DNA of 64,000 nt. Origin: DAIOEK01 sp963828285 (GTDB taxonomy: Bacteria; Chloroflexota; Anaerolineae; Anaerolineales; Anaerolineaceae). The DNA lies in contig CAWHEB010000001.1 of the NCBI GenBank assembly GCA_963828285.1, forward strand, positions 372,001 to 436,000, in the 5' to 3' direction. The stretch's first letter is position 1. Every line of letters begins with the position of its first letter. Under the pieces are notes generated by a model. The model had not been told where the DNA came from. It saw only the letters and a program-made list of their open reading frames with translations, and did not search any database. Made by a program: the position numbers and the translations under genes. Of the stretch, positions 1-9,295 are shown one piece after another.

Positions 1-1
1 C

Positions 2-901
2 GATCTTGGTGGCGATGATGTCCTCCTCAAGACTGTAGAAGAGCAAAAATCCGGCTCATTCACAGGTGATGTCTGGTTCAGCAGTGGTGGTGCCGAACTC
101 GTTGGCAATGTCCTTCCTAAAGGATATGTTTTGCGTTTTGTTCCAGATAGTACTAAAGGTCTAATTACGGAAGAATATACCAATCCCCTATTGATGGGCC
201 GGTTAGGAACAAGTGTCTGGGCATATAATTCCGAACTTAATGAAAAATGCCCCATTTCCAACATCTGGGAACTAACTAATCCCGAATGGAAGAAAAAGAT
301 CTTTATTGAAGATCCTTTGAATGATGCTTCCACGCTCAGCAAATTGATTACCTTTGCTGCACACCCGGAAGAAATGAAAGCTGCTTATGTTGCGCTTTAT
401 GGTTCAGATCCCATTTTGGATGCAGATACCCCCGATGCCGGTTGGCTTTGGTTGAAACGATTTGCTCAAAATGGTCCCATTCCTCAACCAGGTGGCGATG
501 AAGTAGATTCTGCTTTTGCTACACCCGGTATGAAAGAAAACTATTTAGCTTTGACCTCATACTCCAATATGGCAGATGTGATGGAAGGGAAACTTGCTTT
601 TGAACCTTGTTGGGGACTTTCTCCTATGCTTGGTATTCAAAGCCAGAGTTATTTGGGTGTAATGAATCAAGCACCTCATCCCAACGCAGCCAAACTTTGG
701 ATCAAATTTGTAGTTGGTCCCGAAGGTAGAGATCCCTGGGCGAAATTCGGAACGTACTTCACAGATTCAACCTACGAAGTTCCTGAAGGTCAGAAACCAT
801 TAGCAGAAATGATGTCTATGACCTGGTTCATTGATGAGATGTATGCTTATGACAATATGATTCAAGCACGTGACTTTTATCTCCTAAACCTGGGTAAATA
901 A
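2..901 (+). CDS. ABC transporter substrate-binding protein, 5' truncated by window edge
   Basis: The frame is open from base 2 to the TAA at 899-901, so about 299 C-terminal residues are visible and the signal peptide and N-lobe lie outside the window. The sequence has the look of the type-2 periplasmic-binding fold used for ferric iron, polyamines, phosphonates and phosphorylated small molecules: a hinge segment VWAYNSEL, NIWELTNPEWKKK, and a late AAKLWIKFVVGPEG segment typical of 'sulfate/iron/spermidine' binding proteins. It would capture substrate outside the membrane for an ABC importer whose permease and ATPase are presumably upstream. It is followed by a perfect stem-loop and a HAD-family gene, which suggests the imported compound carries a group removed by HAD hydrolases. 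Substrate cannot be read from the sequence. Confidence 0.8.
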   Translation, partial: DLGGDDVLLKTVEEQKSGSFTGDVWFSSGGAELVGNVLPKGYVLRFVPDSTKGLITEEYTNPLLMGRLGTSVWAYNSELNEKCPISNIWELTNPEWKKKIFIEDPLNDASTLSKLITFAAHPEEMKAAYVALYGSDPILDADTPDAGWLWLKRFAQNGPIPQPGGDEVDSAFATPGMKENYLALTSYSNMADVMEGKLAFEPCWGLSPMLGIQSQSYLGVMNQAPHPNAAKLWIKFVVGPEGRDPWAKFGTYFTDSTYEVPEGQKPLAEMMSMTWFIDEMYAYDNMIQARDFYLLNLGK

Positions 902-926
902 CCCGAACGCGAACTAGGTACAAATT

Positions 927-950
927 CTCAGGCGCCTGAAGGCGCCTGAG
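927..950 (+). terminator. Intercistronic stem-loop after the binding-protein gene
   Basis: A perfect 10-bp inverted repeat, CTCAGGCGCC / GGCGCCTGAG, closes on a TGAA tetraloop 26 bases after the binding-protein stop codon and 18 bases before the HAD gene. There is no run of T after it, so it is more likely a 3'-end stabiliser or partial terminator than a strong intrinsic terminator. Confidence 0.7.
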
Positions 951-968
951 ATAATTGAAGGGCATTAT

Positions 969-2411
969 ATGAGGATACAAGCAGTTTTTTTTGATATGGG
1001 TGGCACAATTGAGACTTTTTGGCACGACCGCCAAATGCGTCTAGAAGCTACACCTGAACTAAATCAACAATTTCTTAGTTTTGGTATCGATCTGGGATTG
1101 AATAATTTGGAATTATTTGAAATTATACACTCAGGATTGGATAAGTATCACAAATGGGCAGTAGAATCCCTTGTTGAACTTTCTACGGCACGGGTTTGGA
1201 AAGAATTCATATTTTTTGACTATCCCCAATTCTTCCCGATTTTGGAAAAGAAATCTGAAGAATTGATGCTATGGGTTGAAAATCATTATTATAAACGAGC
1301 TTTAAGACCTGAAGTCCCCAACGTCTTGGAAAAACTTCGGACGATGGGTATAAAGATAGGTTTGATCAGTAACGTCTGTAGCCTGGGTCAGGTAGCTGAG
1401 AATCTGAAAAAATACGGGATTATTCAATATTTTGATCCGATAGTAACCTCTTCGGCGTACCGAAGGAGAAAACCGGATCCTGCGATATTCCATAAAGCTG
1501 CTTTTCTCGCGAAAGTATCTACATCACATAGCATCTATGTAGGAGATCGTATCACGCGGGATATATTGGGTGCAAAAAAAGCAGGATATCGTTTGGCTGT
1601 TCAAATTCGGCATGATTATAAACATGGTGAATTGGATGAAGGCAGTACGCCGGACGCAATTATTGATTTAATGAGTGAATTGATCGCTATTATTGAAAAT
1701 GAGAATTCAAAGCCAGACCACGGCATCCAGGAGCCAGAGTCTATCAAAGCATTACTATTCGATGCTGGAGATATTTTATATTACCGTCCCAGACGCGGAC
1801 AACTGTTTAAGGATTTCTTAAAGATCAATGGTCTTGGCGAGATACCCACAAGTATCAATAAAGACTCTCTCAAGAATCTAGCATATTCGGGAGCCATTAC
1901 TCGGGATGATTATTTTCGAGAATTAATAAAGTCTTATGGATTAACTGATCCCCAAACTGTTGAACATGGCGTTCAAATCTTGCAAGAAGCTGATGATGAA
2001 ATTGTGTTTTTTGAGGGTGTCAGAAGCACACTAAAAACGCTTAAAGAGAATGGGTACTATTTGGGTATTATCACTGATTCTGCAGTCCCAGTTTATTTGA
2101 AGTTATCGTGGTTTGAAAAGGGTGGATTTGTAGATGTATGGGATTCTTACATCTCATCACAAGAGATTGGCGTTCAGAAACCCGATCCAAAGATCTATAT
2201 GGCTGCTCTTGAGCAGCTTGGATTACAACCGGAACAGGCTGCATTTATTGGACATAATCCTGGCGAGCTATTCGGTGCACGCGCTCTTGGCATATATACC
2301 ATTGCGTTTAATCCCGATACAGAAGCACAAGCTGACGTCTTCGTGAAGAGTTTCCAGGACATTCTAACTGTTCCCAGATTAAAATCCAACTCGACGAGTG
2401 TCTCTCAATGA
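969..2411 (+). CDS. Tandem HAD-superfamily hydrolase (two HAD domains)
   Basis: 480 residues with two HAD units. Unit 1 (about 1-240) has the nucleophile loop FFDMGGT (Asp9), GLISN (Ser134), RRKPDP (Lys168) and YVGDRITRD (Asp193, Asp198). Unit 2 (about 258-470) has LLFDAGD (Asp265), GIITDS and KPDPKIY, but the last motif is FIGHNPGEL, so the metal-binding Asp pair is lost and this half is probably degenerate. In both units the acid/base position two residues after the nucleophile is Gly, not Asp. Phosphomonoesterase members of the family normally have Asp there; phosphonatase has Ala and dehalogenases Tyr. The stop overlaps the next start (ATGA, 2408-2411), so the two genes are probably translationally coupled. 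Cytoplasmic; substrate unknown. Confidence 0.8.
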   Translation: MRIQAVFFDMGGTIETFWHDRQMRLEATPELNQQFLSFGIDLGLNNLELFEIIHSGLDKYHKWAVESLVELSTARVWKEFIFFDYPQFFPILEKKSEELMLWVENHYYKRALRPEVPNVLEKLRTMGIKIGLISNVCSLGQVAENLKKYGIIQYFDPIVTSSAYRRRKPDPAIFHKAAFLAKVSTSHSIYVGDRITRDILGAKKAGYRLAVQIRHDYKHGELDEGSTPDAIIDLMSELIAIIENENSKPDHGIQEPESIKALLFDAGDILYYRPRRGQLFKDFLKINGLGEIPTSINKDSLKNLAYSGAITRDDYFRELIKSYGLTDPQTVEHGVQILQEADDEIVFFEGVRSTLKTLKENGYYLGIITDSAVPVYLKLSWFEKGGFVDVWDSYISSQEIGVQKPDPKIYMAALEQLGLQPEQAAFIGHNPGELFGARALGIYTIAFNPDTEAQADVFVKSFQDILTVPRLKSNSTSVSQ

Positions 2412-4106
2412 GTCAGAATATCATTTCTACGATCTACTTTGATGTTGGTAGAACACTTCGAAAGACTGTTCCTGCCCCTGAAAAACAATCTTACTGGCTG
2501 GATAAAATTCTATCCTTAACAGGGATGCAATGGTCATCTGAAGAGTTATCATCTGAGATTACCTCAAGGTTGAAAGCATATAAAAATTGGGGCAATCAAA
2601 CCTTGATCGAGCTGGCAGATTATGAGCTTTGGCGAACCTGGCTACTACCTGAAGCGGTAAATCAGATCACTCATATCAATGCCCCATTATTGACCCGTTA
2701 CTCTCGAAGGGCAATCGGTGATGGTGTTCTCCTACCACACGCATCTGAAGTGATCCAGGACCTTATTTAGACGAGGTTACAGACTGGGTGTTATCAGTAA
2801 CACAGTTAGTTCTGAGCAAACCCCAGATTTTCTAGCCGAAATGGATCTGGATAAGTACTTTGAGTTGATTTTGCTCTCATGCAATATTGGAATCAGGAAG
2901 CCTGATCCTGCTATTTTCTTTGAGGCAACCAAACATATGGGTGTGGATCCGAAAAATTGTGCCTATGTTGGCGACCAATTGGATCGTGATATTCTGGGAA
3001 GTCAAAACGCCGGTTTTCAAGTTTCAGTCCTTATTGATCATCTCGATGCGCCAACAGATCTAGACAAAAATGATTTACCCAAACCTACTCACATCATTAA
3101 TAACCTAATCAAATTACTCGATATATTTCCTCCTTTATATTGGTCTAATCGTATCAACTTTAGCGATAGAAGAAATGAGATCCAGGGAAAAGTCTGGAAT
3201 ATCTCGCTGTCCACCATGTGGAGTCATGAGAAGAAGATCAGCATTGTTGACCTTCCTGAGTTTTTACCCAAGATGGGATTTGCAGGAGTTGAACTCAATC
3301 ATAGTATCAAAATGAACCATCTTATTGGATTTGATCTTGGCAAGATCCCAATCACAAGCATCCACGAACCTTGTCCTGCGGATGTATCCACATCAAACCT
3401 GACCAAAAAAGATTGGCTAATCTCTGCTGAAGATGAAGATAATCGAGTACAAGGTGTCCGCATGGTCATGAGAAGTATCGATCTTGCAGCTAATCTTGGT
3501 GTGAACCTCTTGATAGTACATCCAGGCACAGCCGGCGTATCAAACAGATTGGAAACAAAAATTCGGAAGTTATTCGAAGCAGGTGATACTGAATCAGCTG
3601 AATATCAGGAATTGTTCCACTCAATAATAAAAGCAAGAAAAGTAAATCTGTCAGCGCGGATCGACGCGATTGGCAGGAGTTTAAAAGAATTGATCAATTA
3701 CGCTGGTAATTCTGGCATTAAGTTATCCCTTGAGAATAGATATCATTTTATGGATGTTCCAACTATTTCGGAAATGGAGTATTTTCTCAGCTTGGGAGAC
3801 GAATCCACGATTGGAATGCAGTTTGATATTGGTCACGCGGTTGTTATGGATAGATTGGGTTTTATACCCATGTTTGAATGGCTGGAAAAATTTAGTCCGA
3901 GAATATTTGGAGTTCATCTTCATGATGTGAAAGGACTGGAAGATCATTTTGCACCTGGCCTGGGAGACATTGATTACAAATCTGTAGCGAAATATATTCC
4001 GTCAAATGCTATACGAACACTTGAAGTAAGGGGAAGCAACTCAGAAGAAGACATCCGTAAAGGATTAATTCTATTAAACAAGGCTGGGATCTTGACTTCC
4101 ATCTAG
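2408..4106 (+). CDS. HAD hydrolase fused to a sugar-isomerase-type TIM barrel (one frameshift)
   Basis: Two reading frames form one gene. Frame 1 (2408-2770) has the nucleophile loop IYFDVGRT (Asp12, Gly at +2). It stops at a TAG, but the next frame continues without loss: RRGYRLGVISNT, then IRKPDPAIF and YVGDQLDRD. Removing one base near 2763-2768 joins them into about 565 residues. After the HAD part (about 235 residues) comes a xylose-isomerase-like/AP-endonuclease-2 TIM barrel: GFAGVELNH, ITSIHEPCP, LLIVHPGT, LSLENRYHF, GMQFDIGHAV, FGVHLHDVKG, with His, Glu and Asp at the positions expected for metal binding. A HAD-epimerase/isomerase fusion suggests sequential dephosphorylation and isomerisation of a sugar derivative (inference). 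The break may be an assembly indel. Confidence 0.75.
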
Positions 4107-4144
4107 GATGATCCTGGAAATAATTTCTCAAATAGGAGAGACTA

Positions 4145-4765
4145 ATGAAATCGTTATTCGCAAAACGCCAAAATGTATTTTTAAAATTGTTACATGATCA
4201 AGCTCAAGCAACCCTTGCCGGTTTGGAAGCTATGTTGAGTTATATTAAAAACCCAAGTCATGATGCTGCAGATTTATTAAAATCCAAAGAAAAAGAAGCT
4301 GACGAGTATAGGCGGATACTGATCTATGAATTGAATAAAACCTTTATTACTCCAATTGATCGTGAGGATATATTTTCATTATCCCGATCAATTGACGATG
4401 TATTAGATTATGCGTTCAGTACTGTTACAGAAATCGAATTACTAAAAGTAAAACCTACAACATATATGGAAAGCATAGCCTCTCTACTTCGCGACTTTGC
4501 CAACGAAATACTGATGGCAGTGGATCGGCTGCAGGATCATCCTGGTGTCGCCAGTGAGCATGCCCAACGGGCAAAAGCTCTCGAAAATAAAGTCGAGGGT
4601 ATCTATCGTGAAGCATTGGTTGAACTCTTCAGCGGAGCTGAAGATATCAAACATGTGATGAAAATCTTAAAAATGCGTGAAGTGTATCGGCACCTCAGCA
4701 ATGCGGCAGATCGTGGTGATGAAGCCGCCAATGTTATAGCTGATATTGTAGTAAAGATAGGCTGA
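4145..4765 (+). CDS. DUF47 family PhoU-like protein, PiT accessory
   Basis: 206 residues, predominantly helical, resembling the DUF47/TIGR00153 PhoU-like family (FAKRQNVFLKLL at the start, LKMREVYRHLSNAADRGDEAANVI at the end). Family members are nearly always encoded next to PiT-type phosphate transporters and are thought to regulate them. That arrangement holds here: the phosphate transporter starts 15 bases after the stop. A GGAGAG ribosome site precedes the ATG at 4145. Cytoplasmic, likely dimeric four-helix bundle. Confidence 0.88.
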   Translation: MKSLFAKRQNVFLKLLHDQAQATLAGLEAMLSYIKNPSHDAADLLKSKEKEADEYRRILIYELNKTFITPIDREDIFSLSRSIDDVLDYAFSTVTEIELLKVKPTTYMESIASLLRDFANEILMAVDRLQDHPGVASEHAQRAKALENKVEGIYREALVELFSGAEDIKHVMKILKMREVYRHLSNAADRGDEAANVIADIVVKIG

Positions 4766-4779
4766 TTGGACAATTAATT

Positions 4780-5784
4780 ATGTCAATTACCCTGATCATT
4801 GTGATAATTCTTGCCCTCGGATTTGATCTACTCAATGGGATCCATGACTCGAGCAATATCGTAGCTACGATGATTTCATCCAGGGCTATTCCACCCAAAG
4901 TTGCGCTTGCCATGACAGCATGCGCAGAATTCGCCGGTCCTTTTATTTTCGGAGTGGCTGTAGCAAAAACTATTGGTGATGAAATCGTCGTTTCAGGTAC
5001 GATCAACATTGACATCATTATTGCTGCTTTAGCAAGTGCAATCGTGTGGAATTTGTTAACCTGGTGGTTGGGCTTACCGAGTAGTTCATCACACGCATTA
5101 ATAGGCGGGTTAGCTGGAGCTGTAGCCACAGGAGCGGGTTGGCAAGCTATCAAATTTTCTGGGATTGAGAAAGTCTTGATCGTACTTTTAACATCACCAC
5201 TTATCGGATTCACTGTCGGTTATTTGATAACACAATTAGTGTTCAGTCTTTCCTGGAAGGCGAATCCCAAAATCAACACTTTGTTTAAACGATTCCAAAT
5301 TCTCACATCACTTTCGCTTGCATTGAGTCATGGAACCAATGATGCACAAAAAACTATGGGGATCATCACACTTGCTTTGGTAACTACCGGGACAATTGAT
5401 TCATTTCAGGTTCCCATGTGGGTCATTATTGCATGTGCAGGTATGATCGCCTTAGGCACTTCATTGGGTGGATGGAAATTGATCCGAACATTAGGATCAA
5501 AATTTTATAAAGTCAAACCGATTGATGCGTTTTGTGCTCAACTTACATCAGCTTCAGTTATCCTGGCTGCGTCGCTCGTTGGTGGACCAGTGTCAACTAC
5601 CCAGGTCGTAAGTACAGCAATTATGGGAGTGGGAGCAGCAGAACGCGTCAACAAAGTCCGTTGGGGAGTTGCGGGAGAAATCGCAACCGCATGGTTTCTC
5701 ACAATCCCTGCAACCGGATTATTAGCAGCAGGTATCTATTGGGTGATAACCAGTGGTGTTCCCTCATTAATAAATCTATTCTAG
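4780..5784 (+). CDS. pit: Low-affinity inorganic phosphate transporter, PiT family
   Basis: 334 residues with about ten hydrophobic segments. The two PiT signature repeats are visible: NGIHDSSNIVATMISSRA near residue 20 and LSHGTNDAQKTMGIITLAL near residue 186; the first repeat carries His where Asn is more usual. LPSSSSHALIGGLAGA and GGPVSTTQVVSTAIMGVGAA are the conserved Ser-rich motifs. It imports phosphate by cation symport in the cytoplasmic membrane. Together with the DUF47 gene it forms a two-gene phosphate transport unit inside a cluster of HAD hydrolases, where it could either supply phosphate or export phosphate released from the imported substrate. Confidence 0.93.
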   Translation: MSITLIIVIILALGFDLLNGIHDSSNIVATMISSRAIPPKVALAMTACAEFAGPFIFGVAVAKTIGDEIVVSGTINIDIIIAALASAIVWNLLTWWLGLPSSSSHALIGGLAGAVATGAGWQAIKFSGIEKVLIVLLTSPLIGFTVGYLITQLVFSLSWKANPKINTLFKRFQILTSLSLALSHGTNDAQKTMGIITLALVTTGTIDSFQVPMWVIIACAGMIALGTSLGGWKLIRTLGSKFYKVKPIDAFCAQLTSASVILAASLVGGPVSTTQVVSTAIMGVGAAERVNKVRWGVAGEIATAWFLTIPATGLLAAGIYWVITSGVPSLINLF

Positions 5785-5797
5785 GAAGGATTTTAGC

Positions 5798-6694
5798 ATG
5801 GCAGCCAACATCAAAAAATATGATGTAATATTTTGTGGAAATTACACGAAAGATACGATCATTACTCCTGAGGGGACTCGATATGTAGATGGTGGCGGGA
5901 TGAATTATGCTGCAATCGCTGCAACCAAATTGGGAGCTTCCACCGCCGTGGTGACCAGATTGGCAAAGGAAGACCATCGTGTAGTGGAAGCTCTTCAGTC
6001 GGCAAATGTGGACTGCTTCCCTGAATATTCTGACTCTTCAACCCTGATGACTCTCGAATATAAAACGCAAAATGTTGATCAACGCAATCTGTATGTAAAA
6101 GGTGTTGCGGGTACAATCTCCCCAGAACAATTGGATGGCATCGATGCCAAAGTAATCGTTACAAATTCCAGCTTACGAGGAGAGATACAACTTGAATTCT
6201 TCCAAGAAATGCGGAAAAGAAATGGTGTGATCCTCTCAGCTGATGTTCAGGGATTTATTCGTGTTCTTCACGGTGAATCTCTGGTTTATGAACCATGGAA
6301 GGAAATGGAGGCTGTTTTAGGTCACTTAGACATCTTAAAAAGCGATGCAGTAGAAGCTGAATACCTTACGAATCAAAAAGATATCGAAAAAGCAGCCAGG
6401 TTTTTTGCTAACCTGGGTCCGAAAGAAATCGTATTAACTCATAGTAAAGGTGTATTAGTCCATGCTGATGGGAAAGACTATCACTATGATTTTCACTCCG
6501 AATCAAATCTAGGACGTAGCGGACGCGGGGATACTTGTGTTGGCTCGTATGTTACAAAAAGATTGTCTCTACAGCCAAAAGAAGCTGGTAAATGGGCTGC
6601 GGCAGTAACCAGTCTGAAAGTCGAACGGCATGGAGTTTTCGACAGGTCCATTTCTGAAGTGGAAAGTTTTATACAGAAATATTATGCAGACTGA
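5798..6694 (+). CDS. PfkB (ribokinase) family carbohydrate kinase
   Basis: 298 residues. The N-terminal glycine-rich sugar site (YVDGGGMNYAAIAATKLGAS, residues about 28-47) and the C-terminal anion hole/catalytic base motif LGRSGRGDTCVGSYV (Asp in GRGD) are both present, so it should be an active ATP-dependent kinase of a sugar, sugar acid or nucleoside. The ATG follows AAGGA by seven bases. It sits between the phosphate transporter and an MBL-fold hydrolase in one plus-strand run, so its product may pass to or from the TIM-barrel isomerase upstream (inference). Exact substrate cannot be assigned. Confidence 0.85.
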   Translation: MAANIKKYDVIFCGNYTKDTIITPEGTRYVDGGGMNYAAIAATKLGASTAVVTRLAKEDHRVVEALQSANVDCFPEYSDSSTLMTLEYKTQNVDQRNLYVKGVAGTISPEQLDGIDAKVIVTNSSLRGEIQLEFFQEMRKRNGVILSADVQGFIRVLHGESLVYEPWKEMEAVLGHLDILKSDAVEAEYLTNQKDIEKAARFFANLGPKEIVLTHSKGVLVHADGKDYHYDFHSESNLGRSGRGDTCVGSYVTKRLSLQPKEAGKWAAAVTSLKVERHGVFDRSISEVESFIQKYYAD

Positions 6695-7541
6695 TCTTGA
6701 TGGTTCCCAATACCTGGATGAAAATCTGTATTTAGAATTAGCAAAAATAAATTACCCCGATCTCTGGAGTAGGATTACTGCTGACTGGATTGCCTGTAAT
6801 TCTGATAACTTTGCTTGGTTGAGTTACTCAGCTAATTATTTGATTTCATCTGGAGGAGTCCACTGGGCAGTTGATCCATTCTCCATGTCAGATCGTATAC
6901 CAGGAATTATTGAACCAGACTACGTAACCAGTCTTGAATGTCTCGAATTGGTAGTCCTTACTCATAACCATAATGACCACCTTGATTTACAGTTAATATC
7001 AAAAATCTCAAGTCTGCCCATAAAATGGATTATTCCTGATCACCTACTAGATCATGTATTATCCAATACCACTCTGACGTTGGATAAAGTCGTTTTACCA
7101 ATTAATGGGGATGCAATCCATTATAAGAGCCTAAAAATCACACCATTTCAAAGTCTTCACTTTCACGGAAATTCTGGTGTTCCAGAGACCGGGTATTTAG
7201 CAGAATTTGGTGGTAAGAGATGGGCTTTCCCGGGAGATATCCGGAATTATCAGGTTAATCAGCTTCCACGGCTAGAAAATCTTACTGGATGTTTTGCCCA
7301 TCTCTGGTTGGGTAAAGCAAAAGCAAAACACATCAATCCACCACTACTTAATGAGTTTTGTAATTTCCACGTAAACCTTAATCCCAAAAAGATAATTGTT
7401 ACTCATCTATACGAATTTGGACGAGATGAATATGATTTGTGGAACGATTCCCATTACAAGATGGTAGAAAATAGATTCAATGAAATCGCGACTGAGATAG
7501 ATGTCGAAAAAGCGGTTATGGGTGATCGTGTCGAGTTGTAA
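6684..7541 (+). CDS. MBL-fold metal-dependent hydrolase
   Basis: 285 residues from the ATG at 6684, which overlaps the preceding kinase stop by 11 bases; an in-frame start at 6630 lies deep inside that gene and is less likely. The metallo-beta-lactamase motif HNHNDH (residues 94-99) is followed by FPGDIRNY (metal-bridging Asp) and a late HLYEFG/H segment. The fold resembles UlaG-type lactonases and related Zn hydrolases. Given the kinase and isomerase neighbours, hydrolysis of a sugar lactone or a cyclic or phosphorylated sugar is plausible, but this is inference. Probably the last gene of the 1-7.5 kb cluster. Confidence 0.82.
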   Translation: MQTDLDGSQYLDENLYLELAKINYPDLWSRITADWIACNSDNFAWLSYSANYLISSGGVHWAVDPFSMSDRIPGIIEPDYVTSLECLELVVLTHNHNDHLDLQLISKISSLPIKWIIPDHLLDHVLSNTTLTLDKVVLPINGDAIHYKSLKITPFQSLHFHGNSGVPETGYLAEFGGKRWAFPGDIRNYQVNQLPRLENLTGCFAHLWLGKAKAKHINPPLLNEFCNFHVNLNPKKIIVTHLYEFGRDEYDLWNDSHYKMVENRFNEIATEIDVEKAVMGDRVEL

Positions 7542-7577
7542 TCAATAAATTCGCTTCCTAATTCAAGTCTAATACTT

Positions 7578-7943
7578 CTAATTGAAGTTACCGAATTTCC
7601 TGAATATTTCTACAAGTCTTTCTGGATATTCCATTTTGCTGATCCAGACACAATTTGTTTTCTGGTAATTCTTTGTCTGCATCTGAGGAACTGGAGCAGG
7701 AATCAATATAATAATTTTTCCGATGTTTATTCCAAGTACCTTTTCAAGATTATTAATATTGAACCCCGGTAGGTCAGAATCTGCTATGAGCATATCTATA
7801 TGGATTGATTCGAGGGTTCTTAATAATTCGGCAAAAGACCCTACCGAACCCGCAACCAACCATCCTGGTTGTTCATGGGCAAGAATAGTGATCGCATATC
7901 TAAGTTTTGGATCTTGCTCTGCGATAAGAACTCTCATGATCAA
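7578..7943 (-). CDS. Stand-alone response-regulator receiver protein
   Basis: 121 residues comprising only a CheY-like receiver: acidic pocket AEQD near residue 9-11, phosphoacceptor MLIADSDLPG (Asp55), and conserved Lys in WISKMEYPERL. The usual Thr/Ser of beta4 is replaced (IILIPAP). No output domain follows. It is convergent with the MBL gene (36 bases between stops). ATG at 7943; a second ATG two codons later would give the more usual MRVLIAEQD start. It may be an adaptor for an unlinked histidine kinase; partner unknown. Confidence 0.75.
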   Translation of the reverse strand: MIMRVLIAEQDPKLRYAITILAHEQPGWLVAGSVGSFAELLRTLESIHIDMLIADSDLPGFNINNLEKVLGINIGKIIILIPAPVPQMQTKNYQKTNCVWISKMEYPERLVEIFRKFGNFN

Positions 7944-8290
7944 CTCATCCGATCAATTATCAAGCGTTACTCATGGCATCTAACATTTAAGTTTTTCATA
8001 ATTATTAATTTCTTCTCGCACGACGGACAAATTTTTCATCTCCTAATTTGTAACATGAACTCCTTTTTGGTGCATGATACTCTTGTTCAATACACTCCTA
8101 CATCATTTGTCCGGTATGGAGATTAACAAGTCGGACCCGGTATCACAAAAATACCGGGTCCATCTCCTTTGGAGTAAGGAATGCCAAAATGATTGATAAA
8201 CAAATAATAACTACTATTTTTATTATTCTGAATTGGGCAAGTGAAATATTTCTTTATGCTACACCTGTCCTAATCACTGATTGGTCAAGA
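7944..8290. other. Intergenic region without a convincing gene
   Basis: AT-rich 347-base gap between two minus-strand genes (the receiver protein and the oppC-like permease). Short open frames exist but lack ribosome sites or recognisable products. It contains the stem-loop at 8133-8161. The promoter of the receiver gene probably lies near 7950-8050, but I cannot point to clear boxes. Confidence 0.5.
8133..8161 (-). terminator. Stem-loop downstream of the peptide ABC operon
   Basis: A perfect 11-bp inverted repeat, GGACCCGGTAT / ATACCGGGTCC, with a CACAAAA loop. It lies 130 bases beyond the stop of the last permease gene on the minus strand, where it can end the operon transcript. On neither strand is the stem followed by a long T run. 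Confidence 0.6.
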
Positions 8291-9271
8291 CTACAATCCA
8301 TTTCCAGTTCCCCGCATTCGAGGATCCAGGATATCACGAAGAATATCACCAACAAGGTTCCACGCGAGTACAAACAAAATAATTGCCAGTCCGGGATAAA
8401 GAACAATATGCCAATATGTCGCGAGGGAAGGAATCCAGTTTCGTGCAAAACTGATCATTTGACCCCAATCCGCGTATCCCCGTTGTGCTCCTAAACCGAG
8501 AAAACTCAGAGCTGCAAATGTAAGCACATAAGATCCTATATCCATGGAAGCCATGACAATCACCGGAAATACTGCATTAGGCAGAAGGTGACGGAAGAGA
8601 ATTCTCATATCTTTACATCCGGTGACTCTAGCGGCCAGAATATAATCGTTTTCCTTTTCAGACATAATATTCCCTCGAACAACTCTAGCAATGGTCATCC
8701 ATCCAAAAACAATGATTGCCAACATTCCAGTTAATATTTGAATTTGAACCGGATCCAGATTCTTAGTTGGATTAGACCCAAAAGTAAAGAAAGCCAAGAT
8801 TTTAGCGACTTCCAAAAGTGGGGATCCTTCACTTCGTCCGTACATTGTTTGGAGCACAGCTGTTAACGTTATTGCAGCCAATAAGAATGGAAATGCCTGA
8901 AAGAATTCAGTAATCCGCATCAACAGATTATCGACCCATCCGCCATAGAATCCGGCAATACTTCCGATGAATACTCCTAGAATAGTAGCTGTAATTGTAA
9001 TAACCAATCCTATCCTGAAAGCAGATCGGGTTCCCCAGATAATTCCATAAAAAATATCATATTGTCCTTCAGTTGTTCCCAATAGATGTTCGGAACTTGG
9101 AAGTTGTGGTTCTGTGGTAAAGCCATCTCTGGGTATCATGTACGGATCTCTTGCTCTTGGCTCTTTCGGGGCAATAACAGGAGCTAGAATGGCGACTAGT
9201 GTATATAGGACTAATAGAATCATCCCAAAGAGTGAAGTGGGATTCTTAACTAATTTTAGGAAGACTTTCAT
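8291..9271 (-). CDS. Peptide-type ABC transporter permease (DppC/OppC family)
   Basis: 326 residues. A short cytoplasmic N-terminus and first helix (FGMILLVLYTLVAILAPVIAP) match the OppC_N region, followed by the binding-protein-dependent transport inner-membrane domain with the EAA loop (AARVTGCKDMRILFRHLLPNA) and the family ending GDILRDILDPRMRG. It would form the translocation pore with the DppB-like partner encoded 25 bases upstream (9296-10360), and AGAGG precedes its ATG. No ATPase subunit gene follows in the window. Confidence 0.93.
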   Translation of the reverse strand: MKVFLKLVKNPTSLFGMILLVLYTLVAILAPVIAPKEPRARDPYMIPRDGFTTEPQLPSSEHLLGTTEGQYDIFYGIIWGTRSAFRIGLVITITATILGVFIGSIAGFYGGWVDNLLMRITEFFQAFPFLLAAITLTAVLQTMYGRSEGSPLLEVAKILAFFTFGSNPTKNLDPVQIQILTGMLAIIVFGWMTIARVVRGNIMSEKENDYILAARVTGCKDMRILFRHLLPNAVFPVIVMASMDIGSYVLTFAALSFLGLGAQRGYADWGQMISFARNWIPSLATYWHIVLYPGLAIILFVLAWNLVGDILRDILDPRMRGTGNGL

Positions 9272-9295
9272 TCTGATTTACCTCTAGAATTTCTG

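Noticed and set aside
8189..8494. A 101-codon plus-strand frame
   Set aside because: Most of it is antisense to the end of the OppC-like permease gene, and it has no start signal or family features.
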